From Gemmata massiliana (GTDB lineage Bacteria > Planctomycetota > Planctomycetia > Gemmatales > Gemmataceae), in the NCBI RefSeq assembly GCF_901538265.1, contig NZ_LR593886.1, positions 7,895,738 through 7,959,737 of the forward strand: 64,000 bases of DNA. The letters are read 5' to 3'. Below are positions 27,715 to 38,600 of the stretch, piece by piece. The notes under the pieces were generated by a model. That model did not search any database. It worked only from the letters and a program-made list of their open reading frames with translations, and was not told where the DNA came from. The first letter of the stretch is position 1. Every line of letters begins with the position of its first letter. Made by a program: the position numbers and the translations under genes.

Positions 27715-28407
27715 ATGCCCGAGAGCGCACCCAACACCGACGCGATTGCCGCCCGTGCGGTCGAACTCATCGCCCCGGACACGGTCGTCGGACTCGGAAC
27801 CGGGCGCGCGGCGACCGCGTTCATTCAGGCCCTCGGCGCGAAGGTGCAAGCCGGTTTACAAATTCGCGGGCTGCCGACGTCCGAAGTGTCCGCGACGCTC
27901 GCACGGAAACTCGGCATCCCCCTCGTGACCTTCGACGACATCGACCGCATCGACGTGACCGTGGACGGCGCGGACGAAATTGACCCGAACGGCGATCTCA
28001 TTAAGGGCTACGGCGGCGCGCTCGTGCGGGAAAAGATCGTGGCCGCGTACTCGCGCAAGTTCGTCGTGCTCTCCGGGGCCGAAAAGGTCGTGTCGGTGCT
28101 CGGCGCGCGAGGGACACTGCCGGTGGAAGTGGTGTCGTTCGCGCTGACGCCGTGCCGCAAGCACCTCGAAGGGATGGGGTTCCCGTCGCAACCGCGGATG
28201 AAAGACGGGCAGATCGTCGTCACGGACAACGGGAACCACATCCTCGATTGCAAGACCACCGCGATCATCGATCCGGCCGGGACAGAAGCGAAAATGCTCG
28301 CGATCCCCGGAGTCGTCGGTACGGGGTTGTTCGTCAAGATGGCTCACACGATCATGATTCAGGCCGCGGACGGCAGCGTCGAAGTGCGCCGCGGAAGTGC
28401 GACGTGA
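27715..28407 (+). CDS. rpiA: Ribose-5-phosphate isomerase A
   Basis: 230 aa, normal RpiA length. Motifs GLGTGRAATAFI (~26-37), TVDGADEIDPNGDLIKGYGGALVREKIVA with the catalytic Asp/Glu/Lys set, and a GTEAKM region are all present. It interconverts ribose-5-phosphate and ribulose-5-phosphate in the pentose phosphate pathway, supplying the substrate used by the prs product encoded later in this window. ATG at 27715 (MPESAPNTDA) is preferred over the upstream 27676. A dispersed palindrome follows its stop. Confidence 0.93.
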   Translation: MPESAPNTDAIAARAVELIAPDTVVGLGTGRAATAFIQALGAKVQAGLQIRGLPTSEVSATLARKLGIPLVTFDDIDRIDVTVDGADEIDPNGDLIKGYGGALVREKIVAAYSRKFVVLSGAEKVVSVLGARGTLPVEVVSFALTPCRKHLEGMGFPSQPRMKDGQIVVTDNGNHILDCKTTAIIDPAGTEAKMLAIPGVVGTGLFVKMAHTIMIQAADGSVEVRRGSAT

Positions 28408-28425
28408 GCGGGCGTAAAACGGACA

Positions 28426-28515
28426 AGAATCGCAGATGACGCGGATCAAAACAAAAGACGAATCTCAAATCGGTCTTCTGTCTGATCTGCGTTATCCGCG
28501 TCATCTGCGGTTCTT
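28426..28515. repeat. ~90-bp palindromic element, relative of the one at 16725
   Basis: The left half carries CGCAGATGACGCGGATCA and the right half its near complement (TGATCTGCG...CCGCGTCATCTGCGG). It separates convergent rpiA and the WD40 gene. It shares the GATGAC.C.GAT. core with 16725-16822. Confidence 0.7.
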
Positions 28516-28533
28516 TCTTCTTCACTTCTCTTG

Positions 28534-29592
28534 TTACCCGGCCCGGAACACCGCGACGGCCCCGGTCCCGCAACCTGCGGCCAGCGACTTGTCGTCCGCG
28601 GACCACGCCAGGGCGGACGCTTCTCCGCCCTGGAAGTCGAACTCCCCGATCTGGGCGCCCTTCCGGTTCGTCGGCTGCCACAATAGCACCTTACTGTCGA
28701 GTCCCGCCGATGCGAGCAGGAACCCGCGGTGCTGGTACGCGAGCGCGGTCAGATTGGATTCTTCGTCGTGCCCGACGAGCATCGTCGGCTTCGACCCTTC
28801 CGGCCCCTTCGCCCCGGCCTGGCAGTCCCAGATACACACGACTGGACCGCCCCCGGTCGCGAGGTAGCGCGAGGTGTAGTCCCACGCGAGTTCGCGCACC
28901 TTCGTCTTGTAGCCCCACATCTGGAGGTCGCGCGAGGCGTCGTAGTACCAGAAGTGAACCGTCGAGTCCTGGTTCCCGTGCGCCAGGATCTTCCCGTCCG
29001 GGCTCCACGCCATCGCGAGCGGCGACCCCTTCCACGCGAGCACGCGCAGCGGGTCCGCGTTCGCGAGCGGGTCGTAGGTCGTGGCCGAGCCGTATGCGAG
29101 CAGTGTGAGGTGGGTCGTTCCCGGGCGCCAGTTCAGGTCCATCACCGTACCGGCTTGCGGGGGCAGCTCGCGCACGAGTTCACCGGCCGCGGTCCACACC
29201 TTCGCCTTCTTCCCAGCCGCGGTCGCAAACCACTGACCGGACGGGTGCCAGATCACCTTCTCGGCCCACGACGCACCCGCGTCGAGTGTCTTGACTTCAC
29301 TGCCGGCCGCGGCGTCCCACACGCGCACCTTGCCGTCCTGCCCCGCCGACGCGAGCAGGTTCCCGGTGGGCTGCCACGCGAGCGCGGTCGTACCGAAGTT
29401 GTGCCCCTTTAGCTCGTGGACCGGCTTCCCGGTGGCCGCGTCGAAGACCGTGATCGGCCCGCTGACTGCCGCGACCGCCAGGCGCGACCCGTCCGGCGCC
29501 CAGGTGAGACCGATCACGTGGTCCACAGCCGCGGCCTGCCACACCGGGCGCAACCGGTTCTCCGCCTTGCCGAAAATGCTGATGCGAGCCAT
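28534..29592 (-). CDS. WD40 repeat protein (single propeller)
   Basis: 352 aa made of about seven WD40 blades, for example LTWAPDGSRLAVAAVSGPITVFDAA, LAWQPTGNLLASAGQDGKVRVWDAA and MAWSPDGKILAHGNQDSTVHFWYY. No signal peptide and no attached enzyme domain. WD40 propellers act as protein-docking platforms; the partner is unknown. The stop lies next to the palindrome shared with rpiA; the start is ~107 bases from the end of the CobW gene on the same strand. Confidence 0.9.
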   Translation of the reverse strand: MARISIFGKAENRLRPVWQAAAVDHVIGLTWAPDGSRLAVAAVSGPITVFDAATGKPVHELKGHNFGTTALAWQPTGNLLASAGQDGKVRVWDAAAGSEVKTLDAGASWAEKVIWHPSGQWFATAAGKKAKVWTAAGELVRELPPQAGTVMDLNWRPGTTHLTLLAYGSATTYDPLANADPLRVLAWKGSPLAMAWSPDGKILAHGNQDSTVHFWYYDASRDLQMWGYKTKVRELAWDYTSRYLATGGGPVVCIWDCQAGAKGPEGSKPTMLVGHDEESNLTALAYQHRGFLLASAGLDSKVLLWQPTNRKGAQIGEFDFQGGEASALAWSADDKSLAAGCGTGAVAVFRAG

Positions 29593-29602
29593 ATCGCCCC
29601 GA

Positions 29603-29688
29603 GATTTCAGAATGAAGACTTGCGCCGGACGGTGGGGAACAAAAGGGGCGCGACTCCGCCCCCGACCGTCCGGCGCAAATCTGAAATC
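29603..29688. repeat. Extended inverted repeat between the CobW and WD40 genes
   Basis: The outer arms GATTTCAG (29603-29610) and CTGAAATC (29681-29688) enclose inner perfect 13-bp arms TGCGCCGGACGGT (29621-29633) and its complement (29665-29677). It lies just after the CobW stop on the minus strand and may end that transcript. Confidence 0.65.
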
Positions 29689-29698
29689 AACAATCTAA

Positions 29699-30859
<1,161 letters not shown>

Positions 30860-31208
30860 GAAGGTGCTCCTGTGCGGTAATCGGTTGGGTGACAGGAGAA
30901 TTGTACCAGCCGCGTACAGGGCGCGAAGGTTCGTCGGGACCGGAGTTCCAAGTATGAAGTTTCAGAGTTCCAGAGTTCCACGTTCCAAAAGTTCCAGAGC
31001 TTCAAAAACGGAGCTCACTTCCGAACTTTACATTCCGCGATTCGAGCGCGGCGAACCGAACTCTGGAACTCTGGAACGTGGAACTTAAATAACGGAGACG
31101 CCCGGCCGCGTTTCCCCTGCACCGAGCGCCTCCGCCAGCGGAACGGGCGGGGAACGACCCCGCCCGCGAGATTAACGGTGGAAGATGGGTAGCTTGCGCG
31201 GGCGCCCG
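30860..31208. other. Intergenic region with GTTCCAGAGTTCC repeats
   Basis: About 350 bases without a gene. Between 30974 and 31004 the phrase AGTTCCACGTTCC...AGTTCCAGAG is repeated in inverted form at 31055-31084 (GAACTCTGGAACTCTGG and GAACGTGGAACTT), making an imperfect palindrome with internal direct repeats of CAGAGTTC. It sits between the CobW start and the end of the efflux operon. Confidence 0.6.
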
Positions 31209-32666
31209 CTACTCGTGCCGTAGCGCCTCGATCGGGTCGAGCTTCGCCGCGCGCCACGCGGGGTAGAGCCCGAAGCACATCCCGACCAGAATCGACACCC
31301 CGACCGACAGGAAGATCGACAGCACGTGGAGCTTCGCCGGTAGAGCGGCGGTACCGGGCCACCACCCGCGCAACAAATCCCAAACGGCCGGGACCGCGTA
31401 CACCGAAGTGACACCCAGGGCCGCGCCGCACAGCCCGCCGATGGTGGTCTGGACCACCGCCTCGACGAGGAACTGCATGACGATGTCCTTGCGCTTGGCC
31501 CCGAGCGCGCGGCGGATACCGATCTCGCGGGTCCGCTCCGTCACCGTCGCGAGCATGATGTTCATGATCCCGATGCCGCCGACCAGGAGCGAAATCGACG
31601 CGATCATTGCCATGAGGAGCGTGAACCGCGTTTGGGCGCGCTCGGCCTCTTCGAGCTTGTCGAGCGGGACGGTCACGGTCCAGTCGCGCTTGGGGTGCTT
31701 GCGTTCCAGCATGCCCTTGATCTCGTTGCCGACCGCCTGCACCATCGCCCGGCCCTCCGGCTTGTCGACCTCCGCGTTCACAGTGAGCGTGACCTGACTA
31801 TACTCGACCTTCTCGTTCATACGGGCGCCGGCCGTGCGGACCGAGATCACCTCACCGAACCGGCGCCGGCTCGTGCGGATCGGGACGTAGATGTCGCGGT
31901 TGTAGTCCTCCGCGGCCTGGCTCCCGCCGGAGCCGCCGGTCGGCATCCGCTCTTTCAGGACGCCGACGACCAGGAAGAAGTGGCTGCGGATCCCGACCGT
32001 CTGACCGAGTGCGTCTTCAAAGGGGAACAGCTTGTCGGCCACTTCCGAACCGAGGACGCAGTAGTTCTCCAGGTCGCTGTCGTCTTCTTCCAGGAGGAAC
32101 CGACCGCGCGAGAGTTCCAGCTTGTTCACAACCTGGTAATCGGGCACGGTACCGATGACGCGGGCGTTCACAAGGCGCTCCAGGTACCGCGCCTCGCTCG
32201 GGAACACGCGCATGGGCACGATCCGCGTCACGGCCCCGTCGGTCGTGAGCGTGCTGAACCGCTCCAGATCGTCTCGCACCAGTCCGTAGCTCGTCACGAA
32301 CCCCTTCGACGCGGTCGCCGAGTCGTCCGGCGGTTTGGTGCTGCGCACGATGATGTTGGTCGCGCCCTGGCGCTTGATGTCGTCGAGCGCGTCCTGCATG
32401 GACCCCTCGCCGAACGACATCAGCGAGATGACCGAACACGTGCCGATGATGATACCGAGCACCGAGAGCACCGAGCGCAACTTGTGGAGCCACAAGCTCT
32501 TGACCGCGAGCGACACGCTGCGCTGGAGCTTCGCCGTGTTCGCCATGAACGGCAACCGCGCGGCCAGCCCGGTCGCGAACAGGACCGTCACGAGGACGAC
32601 CATCAGCACCAGTGCCGCGACGGCCGCGATGAGGACCGTGCCGGCGGAGAGGCTGAACCCGAACAT
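31209..32666 (-). CDS. MacB-type ABC transporter permease (FtsX family)
   Basis: 485 aa from the ATG at 32666. That start overlaps the ATPase stop by one base (TGATG), a sign of coupling; the longer frame to 33215 is antisense-like noise inside the ATPase gene. A hydrophobic N-terminal helix (~5-35) precedes the classic MacB core: SLWLHKLRSVLSVLGIIIGTCSVI membrane segment, a periplasmic MacB_PCD domain, then three C-terminal helices with GIMNIMLATVTERTREIGIRRALGA and the coupling end YPAWRAAKLDPIEALRHE. It works with the ATPase, adaptor and outer-membrane factor encoded upstream in a tripartite efflux or lipoprotein-export pump. Last gene of the operon. Confidence 0.88.
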   Translation of the reverse strand: MFGFSLSAGTVLIAAVAALVLMVVLVTVLFATGLAARLPFMANTAKLQRSVSLAVKSLWLHKLRSVLSVLGIIIGTCSVISLMSFGEGSMQDALDDIKRQGATNIIVRSTKPPDDSATASKGFVTSYGLVRDDLERFSTLTTDGAVTRIVPMRVFPSEARYLERLVNARVIGTVPDYQVVNKLELSRGRFLLEEDDSDLENYCVLGSEVADKLFPFEDALGQTVGIRSHFFLVVGVLKERMPTGGSGGSQAAEDYNRDIYVPIRTSRRRFGEVISVRTAGARMNEKVEYSQVTLTVNAEVDKPEGRAMVQAVGNEIKGMLERKHPKRDWTVTVPLDKLEEAERAQTRFTLLMAMIASISLLVGGIGIMNIMLATVTERTREIGIRRALGAKRKDIVMQFLVEAVVQTTIGGLCGAALGVTSVYAVPAVWDLLRGWWPGTAALPAKLHVLSIFLSVGVSILVGMCFGLYPAWRAAKLDPIEALRHE

Positions 32667-33379
32667 CAGTTGATCTCCATGATGGTGCGGGTGTCGTTGC
32701 GCACGTCCGATTCGACGCGCCCGTCGCGGAGGCGCACGACGCGCCTGGCCCATTCCGCGATGTCGTTCTCGTGCGTCACCATGATGATGGTCTTGCCCGA
32801 CCGGTTCAGCTCCCGGAGCATCTGCATGATCTCGATGCTGGTCTTCGAGTCGAGGTTCCCGGTCGGTTCGTCGCCCAGAATCAGGTGCGGGTCGTTCACC
32901 AGGCTCCGCGCCACCGCGACGCGCTGCTGCTGACCGCCGGAGAGCTGGAGCGGGCGGTGGTCGAGGCGCTCGCCCAGGCCGACGAGTTCCGCCAGCGCGA
33001 CGCACCGGGCCTTCGTCGTTTCGTCGAGTTTGATGCCCTGGTAGAGCAGCGGCAGCTCGATGTTCTCGACGACCGTGTACTGCGGGAGCAGGTTGTACGA
33101 CTGGAAGATGAAGCCGAGGTAGGTGCTGCGGACCTCGGAGAGCTGGTCGTCGTCCATTTCGGACACGTCCACGTCGCCGAGGTAGTAGTGCCCGCTGGTG
33201 GGGCGGTCGAGACACCCGAGGACGTTGAGGAGCGTTGATTTTCCCGAACCGGACGGTCCCATCAGTGCGACGAAGTCCCCCTCGTCGAACGACAGGTTCA
33301 GCCCCTTGAGGACGTTAACGGTCTGCGTCCCCATGTAGTAGTTCTTGACCAGATCGACGACGCTGACGATGGCAGGCAT
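32666..33379 (-). CDS. MacB/LolD-type ABC transporter ATP-binding protein
   Basis: 237 aa. Walker A GPSGSGKST (41-49), Q-loop FIFQSYNLLPQYTVVENI, signature LSGGQQQRVAVARSL (~148), Walker B LILGDEPTGNLDS, and the H-loop MVTHEND. All are intact. ATG at 33379 (MPAIVSVVDLVKNYYMGTQ) matches the family start; the frame continues to 33496 without conserved sequence. It powers the permease encoded just downstream (1-base overlap). A 222-base gap with a hairpin separates it from the adaptor gene. Confidence 0.93.
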   Translation of the reverse strand: MPAIVSVVDLVKNYYMGTQTVNVLKGLNLSFDEGDFVALMGPSGSGKSTLLNVLGCLDRPTSGHYYLGDVDVSEMDDDQLSEVRSTYLGFIFQSYNLLPQYTVVENIELPLLYQGIKLDETTKARCVALAELVGLGERLDHRPLQLSGGQQQRVAVARSLVNDPHLILGDEPTGNLDSKTSIEIMQMLRELNRSGKTIIMVTHENDIAEWARRVVRLRDGRVESDVRNDTRTIMEIN

Positions 33380-33427
33380 CAGGGGGTCCAAGCAAGGGGC
33401 AGCGGCGAGCCAGCTTTTGGTAACCGT

Positions 33428-33484
33428 AACGAGCCGCGACCACCGGGGCGGGAGGCTCTCCACTCCCGGTAGTCGCGGCTCGTT
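33428..33484. terminator. 20-bp inverted repeat between adaptor and ATPase genes
   Basis: Arms 33428-33447 and 33465-33484 (AACGAGCCGCGACCACCGGG and its complement) differ at one base. Inside an operon this could be an attenuator or an mRNA-stability hairpin, or a dispersed palindrome. Confidence 0.5.
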
Positions 33485-33601
33485 CGGACCGGTCACTTTG
33501 TTGTGACAGCGTGTGTCTGCGTATCCGCGAGGGACTCGTTCGATTTTCGGCCGAAGTCAGAGACCGGATCTCCCGATCCCCGACTTCGGTGCTCGGAGCT
33601 A

Positions 33602-35665
33602 TCAGAGACCGGCCGGCGGACCGCCACCACCGCCCCCGCCCTTCTTCTTACCACCGCCACCTTTACCGGCACCGCCCGCCCCGTCGCCCTTGAAGTTCTC
33701 GCCCTTACCCTCGCCGCCCTTACCGCCCCCGCCCTTGCTGTCGCCGTCGCGGGTACGGGTCTTGTCGTCCGGACCGAGCAGCACCTTCGGGTTCATGACG
33801 ATCTCGTCGCCCTCGGTCAGGCCCTCGCGGATCTCCACGAACTTCTCGTTGTAGAGCCCGAGTTTGACCTCGCGCTCGTCGTACCCGGTCGGCGTCTTGA
33901 CGTAGATCTTGCGTGTGACGCCCATCTCCGCGCCGCCGATGATGGCCTGAACGGGCACGGTGAGCACCGGTTCCGTCGCGGTGTCCACGGTGATCGTGAC
34001 TTCCGCGGTCATGTCCGGCTTGAGTTGTTCGCTCTCGATGCGCTTCTTGCTACCGTCGGAGAACACCTCGTAGTCGACCATCACGAGCGTCTGGTAGAGC
34101 TTCACGTCCGAGATCCACGAGTCGGCCTGGCTCGCCACCGCGGAGACCGTGCGAACGTGCCCCTCGAACACCTTGCCCGGCAGCGCGTCCACGCGGATGT
34201 TCGCCTTCTGCCCCTCGGACAGCTTCTTGTACTCGGAGTTGCGGTACTTCTCGCGCAGCCGGTCGATGATTTCCTGCCGCTGACCGACGATCCGGCTGAA
34301 CGGATCGGTGTTGAGCAACATGGTGCTCTGAATGCCGTCCACGAGGTGCGTGGGCACGCGCACGTCCCCGCGGATGCGGGCCACCATCGCCTCGTGGACC
34401 TTGGTGTTCACCTGCATCCGGTGCAGGTTCGGGATGCGGAGCAGTTTCTGCCCCTCCTTCACCTGGGCGCCCTGTTCGATCATCCCCTGGCTGCTGTTGT
34501 TCCCGAACCGGTTCGACTCGTTGCGGAAGTACACCACCATCGAGTCCGGCTCGATCGTGTCCGGGGCCGTGATCTTGCACTTACCCCGCTGCTGGGCGAT
34601 GTCGCGGAGCTTTTCGTCTTCCTGCATGTAAACGGACGTGGCCTTCTGCTTGTCCGCGGTGAGTTGCACGAGTTTGGCCTCGGCTTCCAGCTCCGCTTGT
34701 TCGAGCGCCCGAACCGCGTTGTCCCGCTTGCTCGTCAGGTCGGTGATTTGCTGTTTGCGGTCGTAACTGCGCATCTGGGTGAGCTTGGCGCGTTTGCTGC
34801 GCAAGTCCTCGATCGCACTTTCCATCTTCGACCGCTCGGCCTGGGCCTGGGCCGCACTCATGTAGGACAGTTTCACCATCCGGTCCGCCCAAGCGGAGCG
34901 CTCGCGGTACTGTTCCAGGTTGCTCTCGGCCAGCTTCACCTGCCCGGTCTGGTCGTCGACCAATTGCTGGAAAGACCCGGCCTCGGACAGCGCCGAGATC
35001 CCGCCACCGATCGCGGCCAGAACCGAACGAGACGAGTCGTACCCCAACCCCGTGAACTTCTCCAATTCGATTTCGGCCAGGGTGAGCGCGTTTCGTGCGT
35101 TCGCGACCGCGATCGTGTTCTTCTTGACTTCGATCTCGTAAGTCTTTTCGGCCGTGATTTTTGCGGCCAGTGCGGTCTGCACTTTGATTTGCTGATCCTC
35201 TTCCTGGTCCTTCAACGCGGAATCGTCGAGGAGCATGACGAGCTGACCGGGCTTAACCCGGGAGCCGTCGTCGATGACCCAGTTGATGGTGCTGGCGAAG
35301 CCCTTCGTACCGGCCCGCACCTCGCACACGATGTCGCGATTATCCGATGACTCGAGCGTCCCCTTCTCGGCCACGGTAACGACGAGCGGTTCGCGCTTGA
35401 CCTTGTGAAGCAGCACGTCCGCACGGACCGGGGCCGCGCGCAGGAAAAAGTACCAGCCACCGGCGATGCCGGCGGCTGCGAGAATCGCCCCCGCGAAAGC
35501 GAAGGGCAACAACCGGCCCCCGCCGCCGCTGCGCGACGGGAGCTTGCGCTGCTGGGGTTTACTTCCCGCCGGCCCCGACAGGTTGGGGAGCGTGGAGCCG
35601 TTCGCCGGGCCGTTGCCCGTCGGCGGGAGATCGGTTTTGGGCATCGGTTCGGTTGAAAAACTCAT
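33602..35665 (-). CDS. MacA/HlyD-type periplasmic adaptor with Gly-rich tail
   Basis: 687 aa from the ATG at 35665 (35644 also possible). Cytoplasmic Pro-rich head, one membrane helix (~40-62; LLPFAFAGAILAAAGIAGGWYFFL), a lipoyl-like half (GTLESSDNRDIVCEVRAGTKG, GSRVKPGQLVMLLDD), a long coiled coil (~150-350), the second lipoyl half, beta-barrel and membrane-proximal domains (VPVQAIIGGAEMGV..YVKTPTGYDEREVKLG). The last ~45 residues are Gly/Lys-rich (GGGGKGGEGKGE, KKKGGGGGGGPP), unusual for the family. It bridges the inner-membrane pump and the outer-membrane factor. Its first ~107 bases overlap the 3' end of the upstream gene in another frame. Confidence 0.88.
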   Translation of the reverse strand: MSFSTEPMPKTDLPPTGNGPANGSTLPNLSGPAGSKPQQRKLPSRSGGGGRLLPFAFAGAILAAAGIAGGWYFFLRAAPVRADVLLHKVKREPLVVTVAEKGTLESSDNRDIVCEVRAGTKGFASTINWVIDDGSRVKPGQLVMLLDDSALKDQEEDQQIKVQTALAAKITAEKTYEIEVKKNTIAVANARNALTLAEIELEKFTGLGYDSSRSVLAAIGGGISALSEAGSFQQLVDDQTGQVKLAESNLEQYRERSAWADRMVKLSYMSAAQAQAERSKMESAIEDLRSKRAKLTQMRSYDRKQQITDLTSKRDNAVRALEQAELEAEAKLVQLTADKQKATSVYMQEDEKLRDIAQQRGKCKITAPDTIEPDSMVVYFRNESNRFGNNSSQGMIEQGAQVKEGQKLLRIPNLHRMQVNTKVHEAMVARIRGDVRVPTHLVDGIQSTMLLNTDPFSRIVGQRQEIIDRLREKYRNSEYKKLSEGQKANIRVDALPGKVFEGHVRTVSAVASQADSWISDVKLYQTLVMVDYEVFSDGSKKRIESEQLKPDMTAEVTITVDTATEPVLTVPVQAIIGGAEMGVTRKIYVKTPTGYDEREVKLGLYNEKFVEIREGLTEGDEIVMNPKVLLGPDDKTRTRDGDSKGGGGKGGEGKGENFKGDGAGGAGKGGGGKKKGGGGGGGPPAGL

Positions 35666-38600
35666 CGATCCATACCCCGCGGTCATCGAGGGTCATCTGT
35701 TCGAGGTCGACGTACAGTTGCATCCGACCAATCTGATACGCGACCCAAAGTTGGAAGAGCGTGTTCTGGGCAGTTACCAGGCGGTTCTGGGCGTCCAGAA
35801 CCTGTTGCGTCAGGGCCGCGGCGCTACCCGCGTCGGTCGCGGCCCCGGGTGCGGGCGGGGCCAGGAGGATGGCTTGTGCGTTGTCTACTTGCGAGTACCC
35901 CAGTTCCACGACCCGCTGTTGGATGCGGTACAACTGGGCCAGGGTTCGCAGTTCCCGGAGGTCGCTCCGGACGTCGTTGGTAATGTTATCCTCGAAGGCC
36001 ATCAGCGTGCGGCGCTGGCGCTGGTAACTGATCAACGCGGCCCGGTAATTATTACGCTCCGCCCGGCGGACGAGCGGCAATTCCGCGTTAAATACGAGCT
36101 GATGGTTGCTCCGGTCGGCCGCAAACGCGAGACCATTGTTCCGACCGGCCGGGGTGTTGCTGTTTAGATCATACCGAACATCGAACACCCCTTGCAACGA
36201 ATTTGCCTGAATTGCGATCTGGCGCCACGCGTCCACGACCTGTCCGCGGGAGTTCATCAGGTCGAGGCGATTTGTGAGAGCCGTCTGAATGGCCGCGGTG
36301 TAGGCGTCGTCGAGCGGCGCGACCAGGACGTCGGTGCCCGTGTCGCCGACGGTCAGCGGGGGGAGCGTCGGCCACTGGGACCGAACGCCCGTCAGCCGGT
36401 CGTTGCGCCCCTCCAGGATCAACTGGTAGAACGCATTGAACACGTCGCGGAACGCGGCGGCCTGAACGGTGGCCCGGACCGCCGGGGTGGTCACCTTCGT
36501 CCACGGCTGGGACTCGTAGATGCGCACCAGGCGCTCGAAGTCCCCCAGGTCGATGTCGTCTTCCAGGAGCGCGATCTTCCGCGTATCGGCTTCCGGCTCG
36601 GGGAGCCCCTTCACTTGCCGATCGGCACGGGCTTCGAGCAGCTTCCGCCGCTCCTCCCGGATCTGGGCCAACCGCGTCGCGGCTTGGTCGTCCGTCAGCT
36701 TCGCCGGCGCCCACGAGTCCCAGCGCTCGCCGACCGACTTCGCGAACGGCGTCCCCTTTACTAACGGGGAGTCCGTGAGCAGGTTGCGCCACCGGGCGCG
36801 GAACTGGGCGACCGGGGCCGTCGGGTCGTACTTCGCGGCGGCCAGTTCCGTCTGCTGCACCTGGGCGTAAACCTCCTCGAAGCGCCCGAGCTGTTGGCGG
36901 ATCGGGCGCAGCGGGCCGTCGTCGAGTTCCAGCGGGACCGTGATCGGCAGTCCGAGCTGGAGCTTAAAGTTGTCCAGGCTGTCGAGGAACCCGCGGATCC
37001 CGCTCTGGCTGGCCCCGGTGTTCGACGAACCGAGGAGTTGGAAGCGGCTGTTGAGTAGTTGCACCTCGACCTGCCCGACCTGCAAGTCGGACTGCTGCCC
37101 GCCCTCGCGGAACGCCTGGTACAACTGGAGCAGGCGCTCCAGTGCCACGACGTTCTTCCGCTGGTTGTTGATGGTCGCGGACTGCTGAAGGAGCGGCAAG
37201 TACCCGATGTTCGGTGCGGTGAGGTTCCCACCGATCCCGCGCCCGAGGTTCGGCGACAGCCCCTGGAGCCCGTAGGGGTTGTTCGTGTACCCGCCGCCGG
37301 AGCCGCCGGCCGCCAGCGCGACGTAGAAGAGTTTGCGGAACCGGGTGTACGAGCGCATCGCGTAGACCAGCGTGCGCTCGGCCTGGGTGAGCCCCTCGAG
37401 CGTGACCGCGAACCCGCCGTCCCGGAGGAACGGCTGCGCGAGACTCAGCGTCAGGTTGCTGATGCTGGTCTGCGGCTTGTCCCCGGACAGGTCGATCGTG
37501 ATCTGGTTCGCGAGCTTCACCATGAGCATCGCACCGGTCGGGAACAGCTTGTTGATGCCGCCGGTGGTGTTCAGTGACCACCGCTCGCCACCGTTGGCGA
37601 GCCGGCGCCCGGTCGATTCGCGGATCACCTGTTCTGTGAAGAACGCTTGCGCGGCGAAGTTGAACCGCTCCAGCGTGACCGGTAGCGCGGTCAAGTAGAG
37701 GTCTTCGCGGCGGTCCTGGTACTCCCGGGCGTTGAACAACCCGAGTTCGATGGCCTGATCGAGTTTCAACCGGTACCCGGTCTGCCCGGATTCGAGCGCC
37801 TTGAGGTAGTCCGAAGCGGGATCGTTCCCGGTCGTCAGGACCGACGGGTACAGTTCGGGCGGCCCCTTACCCATCGGGTCCGCAGCTTTGCCCGGGTTGT
37901 CCGGCCCCGGAGGTTGTTTCAGGTCCAGGGGCTTCGGCTCGGAACCCGGCGGAAGGATCGGCGGCAGGGTGTCAATCGGTGGAACCGGAACGGGTTGCAC
38001 CGGCACCAGCGCAACCGCGGGCACCGCCTTGCCGGTCGATTCCGCGTCGCCCGAAATGACTGTGATAACGGGCGGGTGCAGCGGGGTCTTGGGCGGCGCG
38101 CTGTTGGTGGCGGTAGTGGTGGCCGGGGTCGGACTTTGCGGCCCGCGTTTTGCCGCAGCGACCCACGGCCCGATCTCGTTGTTGGACTTCGCGACCGGGG
38201 CCGCCGGAGGCGTTTGCCCCGCACCGGGGAACCCCGGCGGGGCGCTGTGCCGCACGGCCGGACGCTCTGCCTGGGCCGCGTTCGGTGCCCCCGTTGTTAC
38301 GGGGAACCCGTCCTTACTCGCGGGCGCATTCGGCGCGATTGTAGGGGGCTTCGGCGGCCCCATCGCGGCGGCACGAGCGGGCGGCGCGTTCGGGTCGTCG
38401 GCCCGGTTCTCCGCGTCCCACTGCTGGAGCAGCGAAACGTACCCCTCGCCGTCCTGCCGCCCGACGCCGGACTTCTTCGTCGGGCGCTGCGGGTTGGGCG
38501 CCAGCAACTTGGCCGCGTAGTCGTCGGGCGGATACGGCGGGCGGTCCGGGTTGGAAGCGTCCGCGAACCGCGCACGCGGGTCCGGGTAGACGTGCCAGTC

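Noticed and set aside
32667-33215. N-terminal 183-residue extension of the MacB permease frame
   Set aside because: Overlaps the ATPase gene in another frame and is Arg/Gly/Pro-rich; the ATG at 32666 overlapping the ATPase stop is a normal coupled start.
33602-33740. C/G-rich tandem repeat as a mobile repeat
   Set aside because: It encodes the in-frame Gly/Lys-rich tail of the adaptor protein.
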